Shown here: positions 26,984 through 35,952 of the stretch, one piece after another | How the letters are laid out: each line of letters starts with the position of its first letter | Position numbering within the stretch: position 1 is the stretch's first letter | DNA from: Oceanobacillus zhaokaii | Lineage (GTDB): Bacteria; Bacillota; Bacilli; Bacillales; Amphibacillaceae | Assembly (NCBI RefSeq): GCF_003352005.1 | Contig: NZ_CP024848.1 | Coordinates: 319,001 to 383,000, forward strand | Direction of reading: 5' to 3' | Length of the DNA stretch: 64,000 bases | Notes under the pieces: generated by a model | Seen by the model: only the letters and a program-made list of their open reading frames with translations | Databases searched by the model: none | Told to the model about the DNA's origin: nothing | Program-made: the position numbers and the translations under genes

Positions 26984-29422
26984 ATGATTTCTTTGTTACA
27001 GTTAACGGCAAGTGATCTGAAGGAACAAATAATAAACAAGCTAATGATCGATAGAGGAATCGAAGTGTCAGAGGCTACCGGTAAAGATGTTTATTACGCC
27101 CTTACGTCTGTTGTCAATGAGAAAATAAGACCACAATGGTTTCAAACAGATAAGAAATATAAGAATGAAAATAATAAACAAGTATATTATTTATCGATGG
27201 AATTCTTAATTGGCAGGTTACTGGAGAGTAATCTACTGAATTGTGGGATGCTGGAAATTGCCAATGAGGTGTTGGAGGAGCTAGGGTTCAATCCGACGGA
27301 CATTTATGCTGAAGAGCATGATGCCGGTTTAGGAAATGGTGGTTTGGGCCGCTTGGCAGCCTGCTTTCTAGATTCACTTGCATCGTTAAACTATCCTGGT
27401 CATGGCTACGGAATCCGCTATCGCTATGGCTTATTTGAACAGCGTATTATCCATGGTAACCAGGTCGAATTACCAGATTATTGGTTGAAGGATCCCTATC
27501 CATGGGAAACAAGAAATGAGGAAGAAGCGGTTGTTATTCAGTTTCATGGTGATGTACATATGTTTAAACGGAATGATGGTACATTAGAATTTAAATACGA
27601 GAATACAGATAAAGTGATGGCAGTTCCCTATGATATTCCTATTCTCGGCTATGAGAATGGGGTAGTAAATACGCTTCGTTTATGGAGTGCGGAAGCTGTC
27701 TTTCAGGATAATGAAAAGTCATTTGGAGAGAATAACGAATTTTATCGTGACCTAGATCATCAGCATTCGATTGAGCAAATCTCTGGGTTTCTTTATCCAG
27801 ATGATTCCAGTCATGAGGGAAGGGAATTACGGCTAAAGCAGCAATATTTCCTCGTCTCCTCAAGTATCCAGAATATCATTAAGTACTATAAAAAGACGAA
27901 CAGAAAATCATTAAGTCATCTACCTGAAAAGGTAGTAGTACAAATAAATGATACCCATCCAAGTCTTGCAATTCCAGAGATGATGCGGATTTTGATGGAT
28001 GAGGAGCGATTTAGTTGGGATGCAGCATGGAAAGTTACGACAAATGTATTTGCCTATACAAACCATACGACACTGAGTGAGGCGTTAGAGACTTGGCCCA
28101 AAGACATGATTCAAAACCTATTGCCTCGTATTTACATGATTATTAATGAAATTAATGAACGGTTCTGTAAAGATATTTGGCTCCATCATGAAGAATTACA
28201 GCAAAAGGTCCATGAGATGGCCATTATTGCGGATGATCGAGTACATATGGCTAGACTTGCAATTGTTGGCAGCTTTAGCGTAAATGGGGTTGCGCGTATT
28301 CATACAGAGATACTAAAGAAGCAAGAAATGAAGACCTTCTATTCACTTTTTCCTGAGCGATTCAATAATAAGACCAATGGAATTACCCATCGTCGCTGGC
28401 TGCTCCAAGCGAACCCTGAGCTAGCTAAATTGATTACAGATGTAATTGGACCACAATGGGTCAAACGCCCAAAACAGTTAATAAGCTTATTAAAATACTC
28501 AAATGATAGGTCGTTACTCGAGAAATTCGATCAGGTGAAGCATGAGAATAAGAATACACTTGCAAATTATATTTATCACCAGACAGGAATATTAATTGAC
28601 AATCAGTCTATTTTTGATGTACAAATAAAACGACTGCATGAGTACAAACGCCAGCTTCTCAATATATTCCATGTTATTTATTTATATAACGAGCTGAAGG
28701 AGAATCCAAATCAGGATTTAACTCCAAGAACGTTTATATTTGGTGCAAAGGCTGCACCGAGCTATCATATGGCAAAGGAAGTAATTAAACTCATTAATAC
28801 CGTTGCTTCCATTGTAAATTATGACAAGGATATTCAAGGGAAACTAAAAGTTATTTTTCTAGAAAATTATAATGTTAGTCTTGCAGAGAAGATTATTCCA
28901 GCAGCAGATATTAGTGAACAAATCTCAACTGCTAGTAAAGAGGCTTCTGGTACCGGGAATATGAAGATGATGATGAATGGTGCATTGACCCTTGGTACAC
29001 TTGATGGAGCAAACATTGAAATTAATGACCTAGTCGGAAATCAAAACATGTTTATCTTTGGATTAACATCGGAACAAGTGTTACATTATTATCAAAATGG
29101 TGGATATAACGCTCAAGATATTTATAACACGGATGACCGGATTAGAAGAATATTGGATCAATTAAATCAAGGCGAATTCGGCATCCATGATATTGAATTT
29201 AAGGATATTTACTATAATATCCTCTATCATAATGATCCGTACTTTGTACTGAAAGACTTTGAACCTTATTTGGAAGCACATGAGCTTGCAGAACGTGCAT
29301 ATCGCGACCGGTCCACCTGGCTCAATATGAGTGTTACTAACATTGCTTATTCCGGCAAATTCTCGAGTGACCAGACGATTCAGGAATATGCTACAGATAT
29401 TTGGAAGATTAAGCGTGGATAA
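26984..29422 (+). CDS. glgP: Glycogen phosphorylase
   Basis: An 812-residue GT35 enzyme. The pyridoxal-phosphate lysine lies in GTGNMKMMMNGALTLGTLDG, and the N-terminal signature YLSMEFLIGRLL and the nucleotide/phosphate region GNGGLGRLAACF are present. It releases glucose-1-phosphate from glycogen chain ends. Last gene of the operon, 6 bases after glgA. ATG 26984 almost abuts AGGGAGAG; TTG 26993 at a better distance is an alternative start three codons in. A strong terminator follows. Confidence 0.97.
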   Translation: MISLLQLTASDLKEQIINKLMIDRGIEVSEATGKDVYYALTSVVNEKIRPQWFQTDKKYKNENNKQVYYLSMEFLIGRLLESNLLNCGMLEIANEVLEELGFNPTDIYAEEHDAGLGNGGLGRLAACFLDSLASLNYPGHGYGIRYRYGLFEQRIIHGNQVELPDYWLKDPYPWETRNEEEAVVIQFHGDVHMFKRNDGTLEFKYENTDKVMAVPYDIPILGYENGVVNTLRLWSAEAVFQDNEKSFGENNEFYRDLDHQHSIEQISGFLYPDDSSHEGRELRLKQQYFLVSSSIQNIIKYYKKTNRKSLSHLPEKVVVQINDTHPSLAIPEMMRILMDEERFSWDAAWKVTTNVFAYTNHTTLSEALETWPKDMIQNLLPRIYMIINEINERFCKDIWLHHEELQQKVHEMAIIADDRVHMARLAIVGSFSVNGVARIHTEILKKQEMKTFYSLFPERFNNKTNGITHRRWLLQANPELAKLITDVIGPQWVKRPKQLISLLKYSNDRSLLEKFDQVKHENKNTLANYIYHQTGILIDNQSIFDVQIKRLHEYKRQLLNIFHVIYLYNELKENPNQDLTPRTFIFGAKAAPSYHMAKEVIKLINTVASIVNYDKDIQGKLKVIFLENYNVSLAEKIIPAADISEQISTASKEASGTGNMKMMMNGALTLGTLDGANIEINDLVGNQNMFIFGLTSEQVLHYYQNGGYNAQDIYNTDDRIRRILDQLNQGEFGIHDIEFKDIYYNILYHNDPYFVLKDFEPYLEAHELAERAYRDRSTWLNMSVTNIAYSGKFSSDQTIQEYATDIWKIKRG

Positions 29423-29467
29423 GTGATTATAAACAATCTGTATGATGATAATGGAAAAGAATATGTG

Positions 29468-29509
29468 AAGACCATACCTATCTGTAAAAAGTGGGAATGG
29501 TCTTTTTTT
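29468..29509 (+). terminator. Terminator of the glg operon
   Basis: AAGACCAT (29468-29475) pairs with ATGGTCTT (29497-29504), continued by TTTTT. The loop is long (21 bases). Confidence 0.75.
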
Positions 29510-29798
29510 GATAGCAATATATTTCTTTTTCAAATCTAAAACGATGCTTGTACTTTTCTATCATCTAAAGTATGGTTTATATTGGAAAATACAATAGTCT
29601 AGAACCTTTGACTTCATGAGTATAGTCAGCTGCTTTGGATATTTTCTCGAAGATTGTCGGAAAAACATTTGTAATATATTGCATTATACTGAAAAAGATA
29701 GTATGATAACAAATATTACACTTAATCAGATGGAATTATCTGAATAAAATAACAATTGGAATACGTCATAGAACGATACCAACTAGGGGGAACATAAA
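29510..29798 (+). other. Intergenic region before brnQ
   Basis: AT-rich sequence with no gene. A CodY-like box, AATTATCTGAATAAA (29734-29748), differs from the consensus AATTTTCNGAAAATT at about four positions and sits 50 bases before the brnQ start. No T-box leader features are seen. The CodY assignment is a guess based on the known control of branched-chain amino acid carriers in Bacilli. Confidence 0.25.
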
Positions 29799-31160
29799 AT
29801 GAAGGACAAGCAGATATCAGTTGGTGCATATTTAGCAATTGGATTTATGCTATTTGCATTATTTTTCGGAGCAGGAAATTTAATCTTCCCTGCACAGTTG
29901 GGGCAATATGCTGGGACCAATCTTTTACCAGCAATAATCGGATTTCTGATTACTGGAGTAGGACTTCCATTACTTGGAATCTTGGCAATGGGCTTTTCAG
30001 GCAGTAATAATTTACAAGACCTTGCAAGTAGAGTTCATCCAATTTATGGAATACTCTTTACATCATTGCTTTACTTAACGATTGGATCATTCTTTGCAAC
30101 ACCGCGTACCGGGACAGTTGCGTATGATATAGGTATTTCATCCTTTGTTGGTGAGGGTTTTCAAGTTGAAGCATTAATGATATTTAGTTTCCTCTTCTTT
30201 TTGGTTACGGCTTTATTTTCAATGTATCCAGCGAAGATAGTGGATAATGTTGGGAAAATATTAGCACCTGCACTTGTAGTATTACTTGTTTTTCTTTTGA
30301 TTACAGCTTTGGTTAAACCAATGGGGGCAATCCAGCCACCAGGAGAAGGATATGTAAGTGGTGCATTTGCAAAAGGGTTTCTTGAAGGATATAACACGAT
30401 GGATGCAATTGCATCACTAGTATTTGGTATTATTGTCATCAATATTGTAAAATCAATGGGAGTTACATCTAGATCAGGTATACTACGTGCAACTTCGAAG
30501 TCAGGCATTATTGCAATTTCATTATTAGCACTTATTTATGTAGGAATCGGATATTTAGGAGCGACAAGCACAAGTGTATTAGGTTTCTTTGACAATGGTG
30601 GACCAGTTCTTAGCGGCGCGGCAGACTATTACTTTGGATCTATTGGTTTGATACTGCTGGCAATTGTGATCATCCTTGCTTGTTTGACAACTGCTATTGG
30701 ATTAATCACTGCAAATGCAGAATACTTCCACACATTACTGCCTAAAGTTAGCTATAAAGCTTTTGTAATTTTCTTTTCTGCGTTTTCATTTGTTATTGCA
30801 AACTTTGGATTAACAAATATTATTACCTATTCACTTCCTATGCTAATGTTCTTGTATCCTCTAGCGATTGTGCTGATGATACTAACGTTCGTTTCACCAT
30901 TGTTCCAGCATAAGCGCTTTGTCTATGTTGCAACAACAATTGTCACATTTTTCGTAAGTATCATCGATGGGTTGAAGCAGTTATGTTTATCTCTTAAAAT
31001 AGACTACTTTAACTGGCTAAGCCCTATTATTGATTTTTATGAAACATACCTGCCGTTGTATAAACAGGGACTTGGATGGTTACTGCCGGCACTTATTGTA
31101 ATTGCCATCACAGGTATTATCGCTCGTATACAGCATTCAACTGCAACACAAGAAGCATAA
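29799..31160 (+). CDS. brnQ: Branched-chain amino acid:cation symporter
   Basis: 453 residues with about 12 membrane helices. The family signature ALFFGAGNLIFPAQLGQYAG lies near residues 20-40, and later segments (ATPRTGTVAYDIG, KSMGVTSRSGILRATSKSG) match BrnQ/LIVCS carriers. It takes up leucine, isoleucine and valine with Na+ or H+. AGGGGG lies before ATG 29799. Monocistronic with its own terminator; the convergent GntR gene ends 82 bases away. Confidence 0.95.
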   Translation: MKDKQISVGAYLAIGFMLFALFFGAGNLIFPAQLGQYAGTNLLPAIIGFLITGVGLPLLGILAMGFSGSNNLQDLASRVHPIYGILFTSLLYLTIGSFFATPRTGTVAYDIGISSFVGEGFQVEALMIFSFLFFLVTALFSMYPAKIVDNVGKILAPALVVLLVFLLITALVKPMGAIQPPGEGYVSGAFAKGFLEGYNTMDAIASLVFGIIVINIVKSMGVTSRSGILRATSKSGIIAISLLALIYVGIGYLGATSTSVLGFFDNGGPVLSGAADYYFGSIGLILLAIVIILACLTTAIGLITANAEYFHTLLPKVSYKAFVIFFSAFSFVIANFGLTNIITYSLPMLMFLYPLAIVLMILTFVSPLFQHKRFVYVATTIVTFFVSIIDGLKQLCLSLKIDYFNWLSPIIDFYETYLPLYKQGLGWLLPALIVIAITGIIARIQHSTATQEA

Positions 31161-31164
31161 GTAC

Positions 31165-31204
31165 AAAAAATCCGGAACCCATACTAGGGATCCGGTTTTT
31201 TTAT
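31165..31204 (+). terminator. Terminator of brnQ
   Basis: CCGGAACCC and GGGATCCGG pair with one mismatch around a short loop, followed by TTTTTTT and preceded by AAAAAA. It probably acts in both directions. Confidence 0.8.
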
Positions 31205-31242
31205 GTAAGATATAATATATTAGTGGTTTTCCTTAAATATCA

Positions 31243-31899
31243 CTAATTGCCGTTTTCAAAAGCCCCGATGGTTCGTAGCCAATTTTCCTTCATGATTGAT
31301 GAAATATTAACCTTGTCACCTTGCTTTAAGAGTGAAATTATCGTTTCATGGTCATCAATTGATTGTTCGGTTAGTGTAATGGAATTATGATAAAACAATC
31401 GTCTAACATGAGCCTGGAGTGATTCGATAACTTTAGTAATATATGGATTATTAGCTGCAGAAACAATAATATGATGAAAATCCTCGTCTAGTTTTAAGGC
31501 AGCATAAAAATTTTTCGAGCGGATTGCGCTCGCAAATCGATCATTCGTACTTTCAAGCAATTTGATAGTCTCACTGGTTATATTGGGGATTGCTAATTCC
31601 GCTGAAAGTGCTTGCAAGGCAGCTAGAGGGGGCAGGAGATCTTTGATTGCTTCTCTATCTACTTCAGTTACCTGTGTTGCTTTACCTGGATACATTTTTA
31701 CAAATCCTTGAACTTCCAGGAGCTGTAGTGATTCGCGAATTGGCGTTCTACTCACGCTAAGAGCTTGCGCAAGCTCGGTATCATTTAATTTTTCACCTGG
31801 AAGCAGTGTTCCGTCAATAATCCATTGCTGTAACTGTTTAAATGCATTCTCCTTGGCAGATTGCCTAATGGGTTTTGCATGGTTAGTTGGTATAGGCAT
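31243..31899 (-). CDS. GntR family transcriptional regulator (FadR/FCD subfamily)
   Basis: About 218 residues from ATG 31899, with AAGGGGG 7 bases upstream; an ATG two codons earlier abuts that site. Residues 20-80 form the winged helix (LNDTELAQALSVSRTPIRESLQLLEVQGFV). The rest is an all-helical FCD domain with metal/ligand-type residues in LDEDFHHIIVSAANN. FCD regulators sense carboxylic acids of sugar or amino-acid catabolism. No catabolic operon is adjacent, so the target is unknown. It faces brnQ convergently. Confidence 0.9.
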   Translation of the reverse strand: MPIPTNHAKPIRQSAKENAFKQLQQWIIDGTLLPGEKLNDTELAQALSVSRTPIRESLQLLEVQGFVKMYPGKATQVTEVDREAIKDLLPPLAALQALSAELAIPNITSETIKLLESTNDRFASAIRSKNFYAALKLDEDFHHIIVSAANNPYITKVIESLQAHVRRLFYHNSITLTEQSIDDHETIISLLKQGDKVNISSIMKENWLRTIGAFENGN

Positions 31900-32007
31900 G
31901 GACATCCCCCTTATGATATATCTATAAAAACAGTATACCGTAAAAACGCTTAAATTGGAATATGCAATATATCGCTAAGAAGTAAACTTATGAGAGCAAT
32001 TGCTCTC

Positions 32008-32118
32008 TGGCCGGTCGCTCCTAAAATACACTTCGCGCACTTTAGGGGGGCTGGTGAGCCTTCTTGTGCTTTCCCACTTCGAAGTCTCACCTAGGCCCTT
32101 CCTCCTGCAGGACAAGGA
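32008..32118 (+). repeat. Dispersed intergenic repeat, family 1, copy c
   Basis: GGCCGGTCGCTCCTAAAATA, then a GGGGGGCTGGTGAGCCTTCTT block, then CGAAGTCTCACCTAGGCCC. It lies in the 608-base gap 31906-32513, which holds no credible gene: an 81-codon frame at 32064-32309 is made largely of repeat sequence. Confidence 0.7.
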
Positions 32119-32275
32119 AGGTTTCGGCAGCATTACATCGCATGAAGAAAATTGAACTTTATTTTCGAGGAGTCTTCGTGTATTTTCTCCGCTGGGGTGT
32201 TGCGAATTATTATTTACGATTTATAGCTCTCACTATATTAGATAAGATGGTATTACCTTTCAAATGGCCGTTGAT

Positions 32276-32400
32276 TGTAGCGGAGGCCAGGAGACTCCTG
32301 CGGGAATAGCAACGACAGAAGATTCATCGGTAGTGATTTTCTTTCAATGGGACAGGCCGCGGCACCGACGGACAACAACTGTCCGCAACGAGAAATCAAC
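32276..32400 (+). repeat. Dispersed intergenic repeat, family 1, copy d (degenerate)
   Basis: It shares GGAGACTCCTGCGGGA with copy b and the end CTGTCCGCAACGAGAAATCA with copy a. The middle has diverged. With copy c it fills much of the gap between the GntR and HAD genes. Confidence 0.6.
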
Positions 32401-32473
32401 ATTGCAGTAGTTCGCAGTTTACAACTCTTCATTACCTAGAAAGAAGAGAAAATCACTTAGAAAATGGTAATAG

Positions 32474-32514
32474 AAAAAAACGCAGACAAGATAGTTTGAT
32501 ACTATCTCATCTGC
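32474..32514 (-). terminator. Terminator of the ribA-ribD-HAD unit
   Basis: GCAGA-N2-AGATAGT pairs with ACTATCT-N2-TCTGC (32482-32514) and is followed on the minus strand by seven T (complement of 32474-32480). It starts at the HAD stop codon. Confidence 0.85.
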
Positions 32515-33068
32515 TAAAATAGACGATCAGTCCAATTGATGATTCGTGGGAATTCATCGAGATGGCGATTATAGGATTGATCTTTTAAGTATAATTTTGT
32601 CTTATTATCTTTAAGTGTATGAAGTATTGTTGGCTTATCATCCACATAATAGTCAAGCTGCAATTTACGGATGATATGAACCTTTTCATGATCCTGCATT
32701 CCGTAGAAGAAGCGATCATGATGAACTGGAAATCCTCGTTCTGTTAACCACTGTTTGGTTCGCTCACCATGTTCCTTTGGGCGAGCTGTAACATAGTATA
32801 TTTCATCACCGCGTTCTTCTAGGCGCTGTAATGTTTCTAGTGCACCAGGGAAAATTGGGCAGTCGGTATAATAAATTTCTTCGAGAGAAAGGTTCCACAT
32901 CGACTTACCCTGTTCATCAGTTAAACCAAATGGCTCGTGGATTTCGACTCTTTCAATCGCATGAAAAACATCGATTGCGAGATTATTATTTAATTTTTTT
33001 TTGTAGATATGGAAGGCATGTTCTCTTAGGTTGATTAATGTGTCGTCAATATCGAAGCCGAATCTCAT
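32514..33068 (-). CDS. HAD superfamily phosphatase, 5'(3')-nucleotidase-like
   Basis: 184 residues. HAD motif I is FDIDDT (Asp6, Asp8), motif II is VTARP, a Lys follows in EKVHIIRKL, and the acidic motif is YYVDDKPT. It resembles the NT5C/YqfW nucleotidase group. Its ATG overlaps the ribD stop by 4 bases and the unit ends in a terminator, so it is co-made with the two riboflavin-type enzymes. The riboflavin pathway needs a HAD phosphatase for 5-amino-6-ribitylaminouracil phosphate. That role is an inference from context; a nucleotide monophosphatase role is the alternative. Confidence 0.82.
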   Translation of the reverse strand: MRFGFDIDDTLINLREHAFHIYKKKLNNNLAIDVFHAIERVEIHEPFGLTDEQGKSMWNLSLEEIYYTDCPIFPGALETLQRLEERGDEIYYVTARPKEHGERTKQWLTERGFPVHHDRFFYGMQDHEKVHIIRKLQLDYYVDDKPTILHTLKDNKTKLYLKDQSYNRHLDEFPRIINWTDRLF

Positions 33069-34168
33069 TTCATGTCATCCTTGTAAATTGGATAGCCTGT
33101 GAATTTAAAGTCCGGTCCGATTGGTGAAATAGTAATATCGGTTAGTTCTACTGCATCCTTCATCTTATCAATTCCAGTCCCTTCAAGGAAAGAGGGGGCT
33201 TCACTTCCGCCAATAAGCTTCGGTGCTACATAGAGAACGACTTTATCAATTAATTTATTTTCTAAAAAGGCAGCATTGATATTCCCACCGCCTTCAATAA
33301 GAACCGAGGAGACGCCTTTTTCACCTAACGCGGTTGTCACATCTGTTGGGTTAACTGAATCAATCCCAGTCGTTACAAAGATGGAGATGCCTAATGTCTC
33401 CAGCTTGCTTCGTTTTTCTTGATCATGATTTTGGCTAGTAAATATCCAAGTTTCTGCTTGATTATCGGTAACTAATTGAGAGTCTAATGGAATTCTCAAT
33501 TTAGAATCCATGACAATACGAATTGGATTCCTGCCATTGGGAATTCGAGCAGTTAGCGCGGGATCATCCTTTAATACTGTATTTATCCCTACTAATATTG
33601 CCCTGTTTTCACTTCGAAGCTGATGGACATCGAGCCTTGCTTGTTCAGATGTAATCCATTTGCTGTTAAAGGAATGGGAAGCAACCTTTCCATCCAGTGT
33701 AATCCCTGATTTTAATGTAATGAATGGCTTCTGATGGATAATATATTTATTAAATACTTCGTTCATTTTGATGGAATCTTCTTCTTTTATTCCGACAACA
33801 ACTTCAATACCAGCGTCTTCAAGTATTTTTACACCATTCCCAGCAACAATTGGGTTTGGGTCTAGGGTAGCGATGACGACTTTTTTGATTCCTGCCTCAA
33901 CAATCGCAGTTGCACATGGACCTGTCCTTCCATGGTGGGAGCACGGTTCCAGTGTGACATATATTGTGCCACCCTTTGACTTTTCACCGGCCATCCGCAA
34001 TGCGTTAATTTCAGCATGGGCTTCACCAGCCTTCATGTGAGCGCCAACACCGACAATAAAATTATCATTAACAATAACAGATCCTACTAATGGATTCGGA
34101 TCTGTCTGTCCCTTCATTGCTTGCGCATTTTTAAGTGCTAAATCCATATAGAATTCATGGTTACTCAT
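33065..34168 (-). CDS. ribD: Bifunctional pyrimidine deaminase/reductase RibD
   Basis: 367 residues. The N-terminal deaminase domain has the zinc site His51-Ala-Glu53 and PCSHHGRTGPC (Cys76, Cys85). The C-terminal reductase domain from about 145 begins PFITLKSGITLDGK and has LIEGGGNINAAFL. It converts the GTP cyclohydrolase II product to 5-amino-6-(ribitylamino)uracil phosphate in two steps. It overlaps the upstream cyclohydrolase gene by 8 bases and the HAD gene by 4. No ribE, ribBA or ribH is adjacent and no FMN riboswitch is seen, unlike the usual ribDE-BA-H operon of Bacilli. Confidence 0.93.
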   Translation of the reverse strand: MSNHEFYMDLALKNAQAMKGQTDPNPLVGSVIVNDNFIVGVGAHMKAGEAHAEINALRMAGEKSKGGTIYVTLEPCSHHGRTGPCATAIVEAGIKKVVIATLDPNPIVAGNGVKILEDAGIEVVVGIKEEDSIKMNEVFNKYIIHQKPFITLKSGITLDGKVASHSFNSKWITSEQARLDVHQLRSENRAILVGINTVLKDDPALTARIPNGRNPIRIVMDSKLRIPLDSQLVTDNQAETWIFTSQNHDQEKRSKLETLGISIFVTTGIDSVNPTDVTTALGEKGVSSVLIEGGGNINAAFLENKLIDKVVLYVAPKLIGGSEAPSFLEGTGIDKMKDAVELTDITISPIGPDFKFTGYPIYKDDMK

Positions 34169-34916
34169 TTGAGCAATTCCCTTCAGCCTCTAGGTGACCA
34201 GATTTGATAATCTTTGTTTGCAAATACTTTTCATTGTATTCGGAAATGTCGCCCCATAATGGTACTCTGCCTGCAACAAACATGCCCGAATTCACTAATG
34301 CTTCTAGCTTATTGGGATTGTTCGTTATCAAAGTTACAGGCTTTGTGCGCAGGCTTTTTAACACTTGGATTGCATCTTCATAATTTCTGGAGTCATTGAC
34401 AAAGCCAAGACTTTCATTTGCTTCGACTGTATCATAGCCATTCTCTTGTAAAACATATGCCATTGCTTTTGAGAATAAGCCAATCCCTCTTCCTTCATGA
34501 TTTGCTAGGTAAAACAAAGCACCTGTCCCATGTTCTGTGATTTTCTTCATCGATTGTTTCAGTTGGAAACCACAATCACAACGTTTGCTGCCAAATATAT
34601 CGCCTGTATGACAAATCGAATGCATTCGGATCAATGCTTCTGAATTATTTTCAAAGTCACCATAAACAAGCACACTTGATTGCTGATACTCAGCGAGATT
34701 AGAAGACGATAGCTTTTCGATGATTTTCTCATAGTCCTCTGTTACCTCATCATAATTTAACCAGCAATACCATTTAAATTCAACAGTCTCACCATATAAA
34801 TTAACGGGGAGCTTAATTGGCCCCACCAAGTAAATTGCACGATCATTCGATTTTATTAATTGTATTTTATCCTTTAGAACGGAATAGACTTTAGATTCAA
34901 GCTTCATTTTTTCCAT
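34161..34916 (-). CDS. GTP cyclohydrolase II (RibA-type), stand-alone
   Basis: About 251 residues from ATG 34916, which has AGAGGAG at 8 bases; an ATG six codons upstream overlaps that site. The zinc cysteines are Cys102, Cys113 and Cys115 in HSICHTGDIFGSKRCDCG. The GTP-binding loop reads LANHEGRGIGL instead of the usual LRQEGRGIGL. There is no RibB domain, whereas Bacillus riboflavin operons usually have a RibBA fusion. The first 80 residues are atypical. It opens GTP to the diaminopyrimidine that RibD uses. First gene of the overlapping three-gene unit; its divergence suggests a specialised rather than housekeeping copy. Confidence 0.88.
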   Translation of the reverse strand: MEKMKLESKVYSVLKDKIQLIKSNDRAIYLVGPIKLPVNLYGETVEFKWYCWLNYDEVTEDYEKIIEKLSSSNLAEYQQSSVLVYGDFENNSEALIRMHSICHTGDIFGSKRCDCGFQLKQSMKKITEHGTGALFYLANHEGRGIGLFSKAMAYVLQENGYDTVEANESLGFVNDSRNYEDAIQVLKSLRTKPVTLITNNPNKLEALVNSGMFVAGRVPLWGDISEYNEKYLQTKIIKSGHLEAEGNCSNE

Positions 34917-35012
34917 GGTATTAACTCCTCTCATATCTTCATTAGTATAGTTAAAAAAGTACCTTTCATCAATATATTAATCTCGAATAATAATTGTATT
35001 TTTTTTATTAAT

Positions 35013-35059
35013 TGATTACCTATAATTATGCTGATTTCACGTTTTAGTGTAGGTAATCA
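35013..35059. promoter_or_regulatory. Inverted repeat between the ribA-like and DoxX genes
   Basis: TGATTACCTA (35013-35022) and TAGGTAATCA (35050-35059) are perfect 10-bp arms 27 bases apart, in the gap between divergent genes. They may be paired operator half-sites or a hairpin. No regulator gene is next to it. I cannot tell which gene it controls. Confidence 0.4.
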
Positions 35060-35160
35060 TTGCAATATTAATACAGTGTAATCTTCGTTAAAAAATGTTT
35101 TGATAAATAATATTTTTGGATATCATATCAAGGAAGGGGAAAACTTGGAGAGGTGATGAA

Positions 35161-35721
35161 ATGGTTGAAGTAAGAAAGGGAACAAGAGGAAAAGAAATAA
35201 TTGTTGAAGAAAATCCATTGTCGAAATGGTTATTTTCTAATACAAACTCAGCATGGATATGGCTGTTATTACGACTGTACCTTGGCTATACGTGGGTAAC
35301 TGCTGGATTTGGGAAAATCACGAATGATGCCTGGGTAGGAGAAAATGCTGGTACTGCACTTGAAGGATTTATGCTCGGTGTATTAGCTAGTGCTTCTGAT
35401 GGTGAAGTCGCAGGATGGTATGCCACGTTCCTTGAAAGTGTTGTTATTCCAAACGCAGTTGTATTTTCTTATATGGTTGCATGGGGAGAATTATTGATTG
35501 GTCTCGGATTAATCGTTGGTTTATTAACTGGTATTGCTGCTTTCTTTGGTGCACTGATGAATATGTCTTTTTTACTTGCAGGAACTGTTAGTTCAAACCC
35601 GGTTATGTTAATCATTGCGATGTTCTTAGTTTTAGCGTGGAAAGTTGCAGGTTGGTATGGAATTGACCGCTGGGCACTCCCGATTTTAGGAACACCTTGG
35701 AAAGTTAAGAATAAGGAATAA
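35161..35721 (+). CDS. DoxX family membrane protein
   Basis: About 186 residues from ATG 35161, with GAGAGGTG upstream; the frame is open back to a TTG at 35116 without an RBS. Four membrane segments: SAWIWLLLRLYLGYTWVTAGFGK, then VVFSYMVAWGELLIGLGLIVGLL, AAFFGALMNMSFLLAG and MLIIAMFLVLAWKVAGWYGI. The first and second carry the DoxX signature. Family members are poorly characterised quinone/thiol-redox membrane proteins. Monocistronic, followed by a strong terminator. Confidence 0.88.
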   Translation: MVEVRKGTRGKEIIVEENPLSKWLFSNTNSAWIWLLLRLYLGYTWVTAGFGKITNDAWVGENAGTALEGFMLGVLASASDGEVAGWYATFLESVVIPNAVVFSYMVAWGELLIGLGLIVGLLTGIAAFFGALMNMSFLLAGTVSSNPVMLIIAMFLVLAWKVAGWYGIDRWALPILGTPWKVKNKE

Positions 35722-35748
35722 TTGATAAATATCATTAAGAAAATTTGT

Positions 35749-35793
35749 ATATCCCGTTTATGCTGATTCTGGCATAGACGGGATATATTTTTT
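35749..35793 (+). terminator. Terminator of the DoxX gene
   Basis: ATATCCCGTTTATGC (35749-35763) pairs with GCATAGACGGGATAT (35772-35786) with one mismatch, then ATTTTTT. Confidence 0.88.
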
Positions 35794-35952
35794 ATTCGTA
35801 GTACATATAAACTGTGAACTAACTTATGATAATTTTTACTTTCTGGCCAGTCGCTCCGAAAATATCTATGAATAGCGATTATAATAAAAAGAACTTTTTG
35901 CGCTTATAATTCGTATAAACAAATAACACGTGAAAAAAAGGGTGAGTTGATT

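Noticed and set aside
29510..29798. T-box or strong CodY site before brnQ
   Set aside because: No T-box sequence or anticodon stem features are seen; the CodY-like box has about four mismatches, so it is given only as a low-confidence note.
32064..32309. An 81-codon frame in the GntR-HAD gap
   Set aside because: Mostly repeat-family-1 sequence; no ribosome site and no recognisable domain.
34917..35160. FMN riboswitch upstream of the GTP cyclohydrolase gene
   Set aside because: Neither strand shows the conserved FMN-element blocks; only a simple inverted repeat is found.
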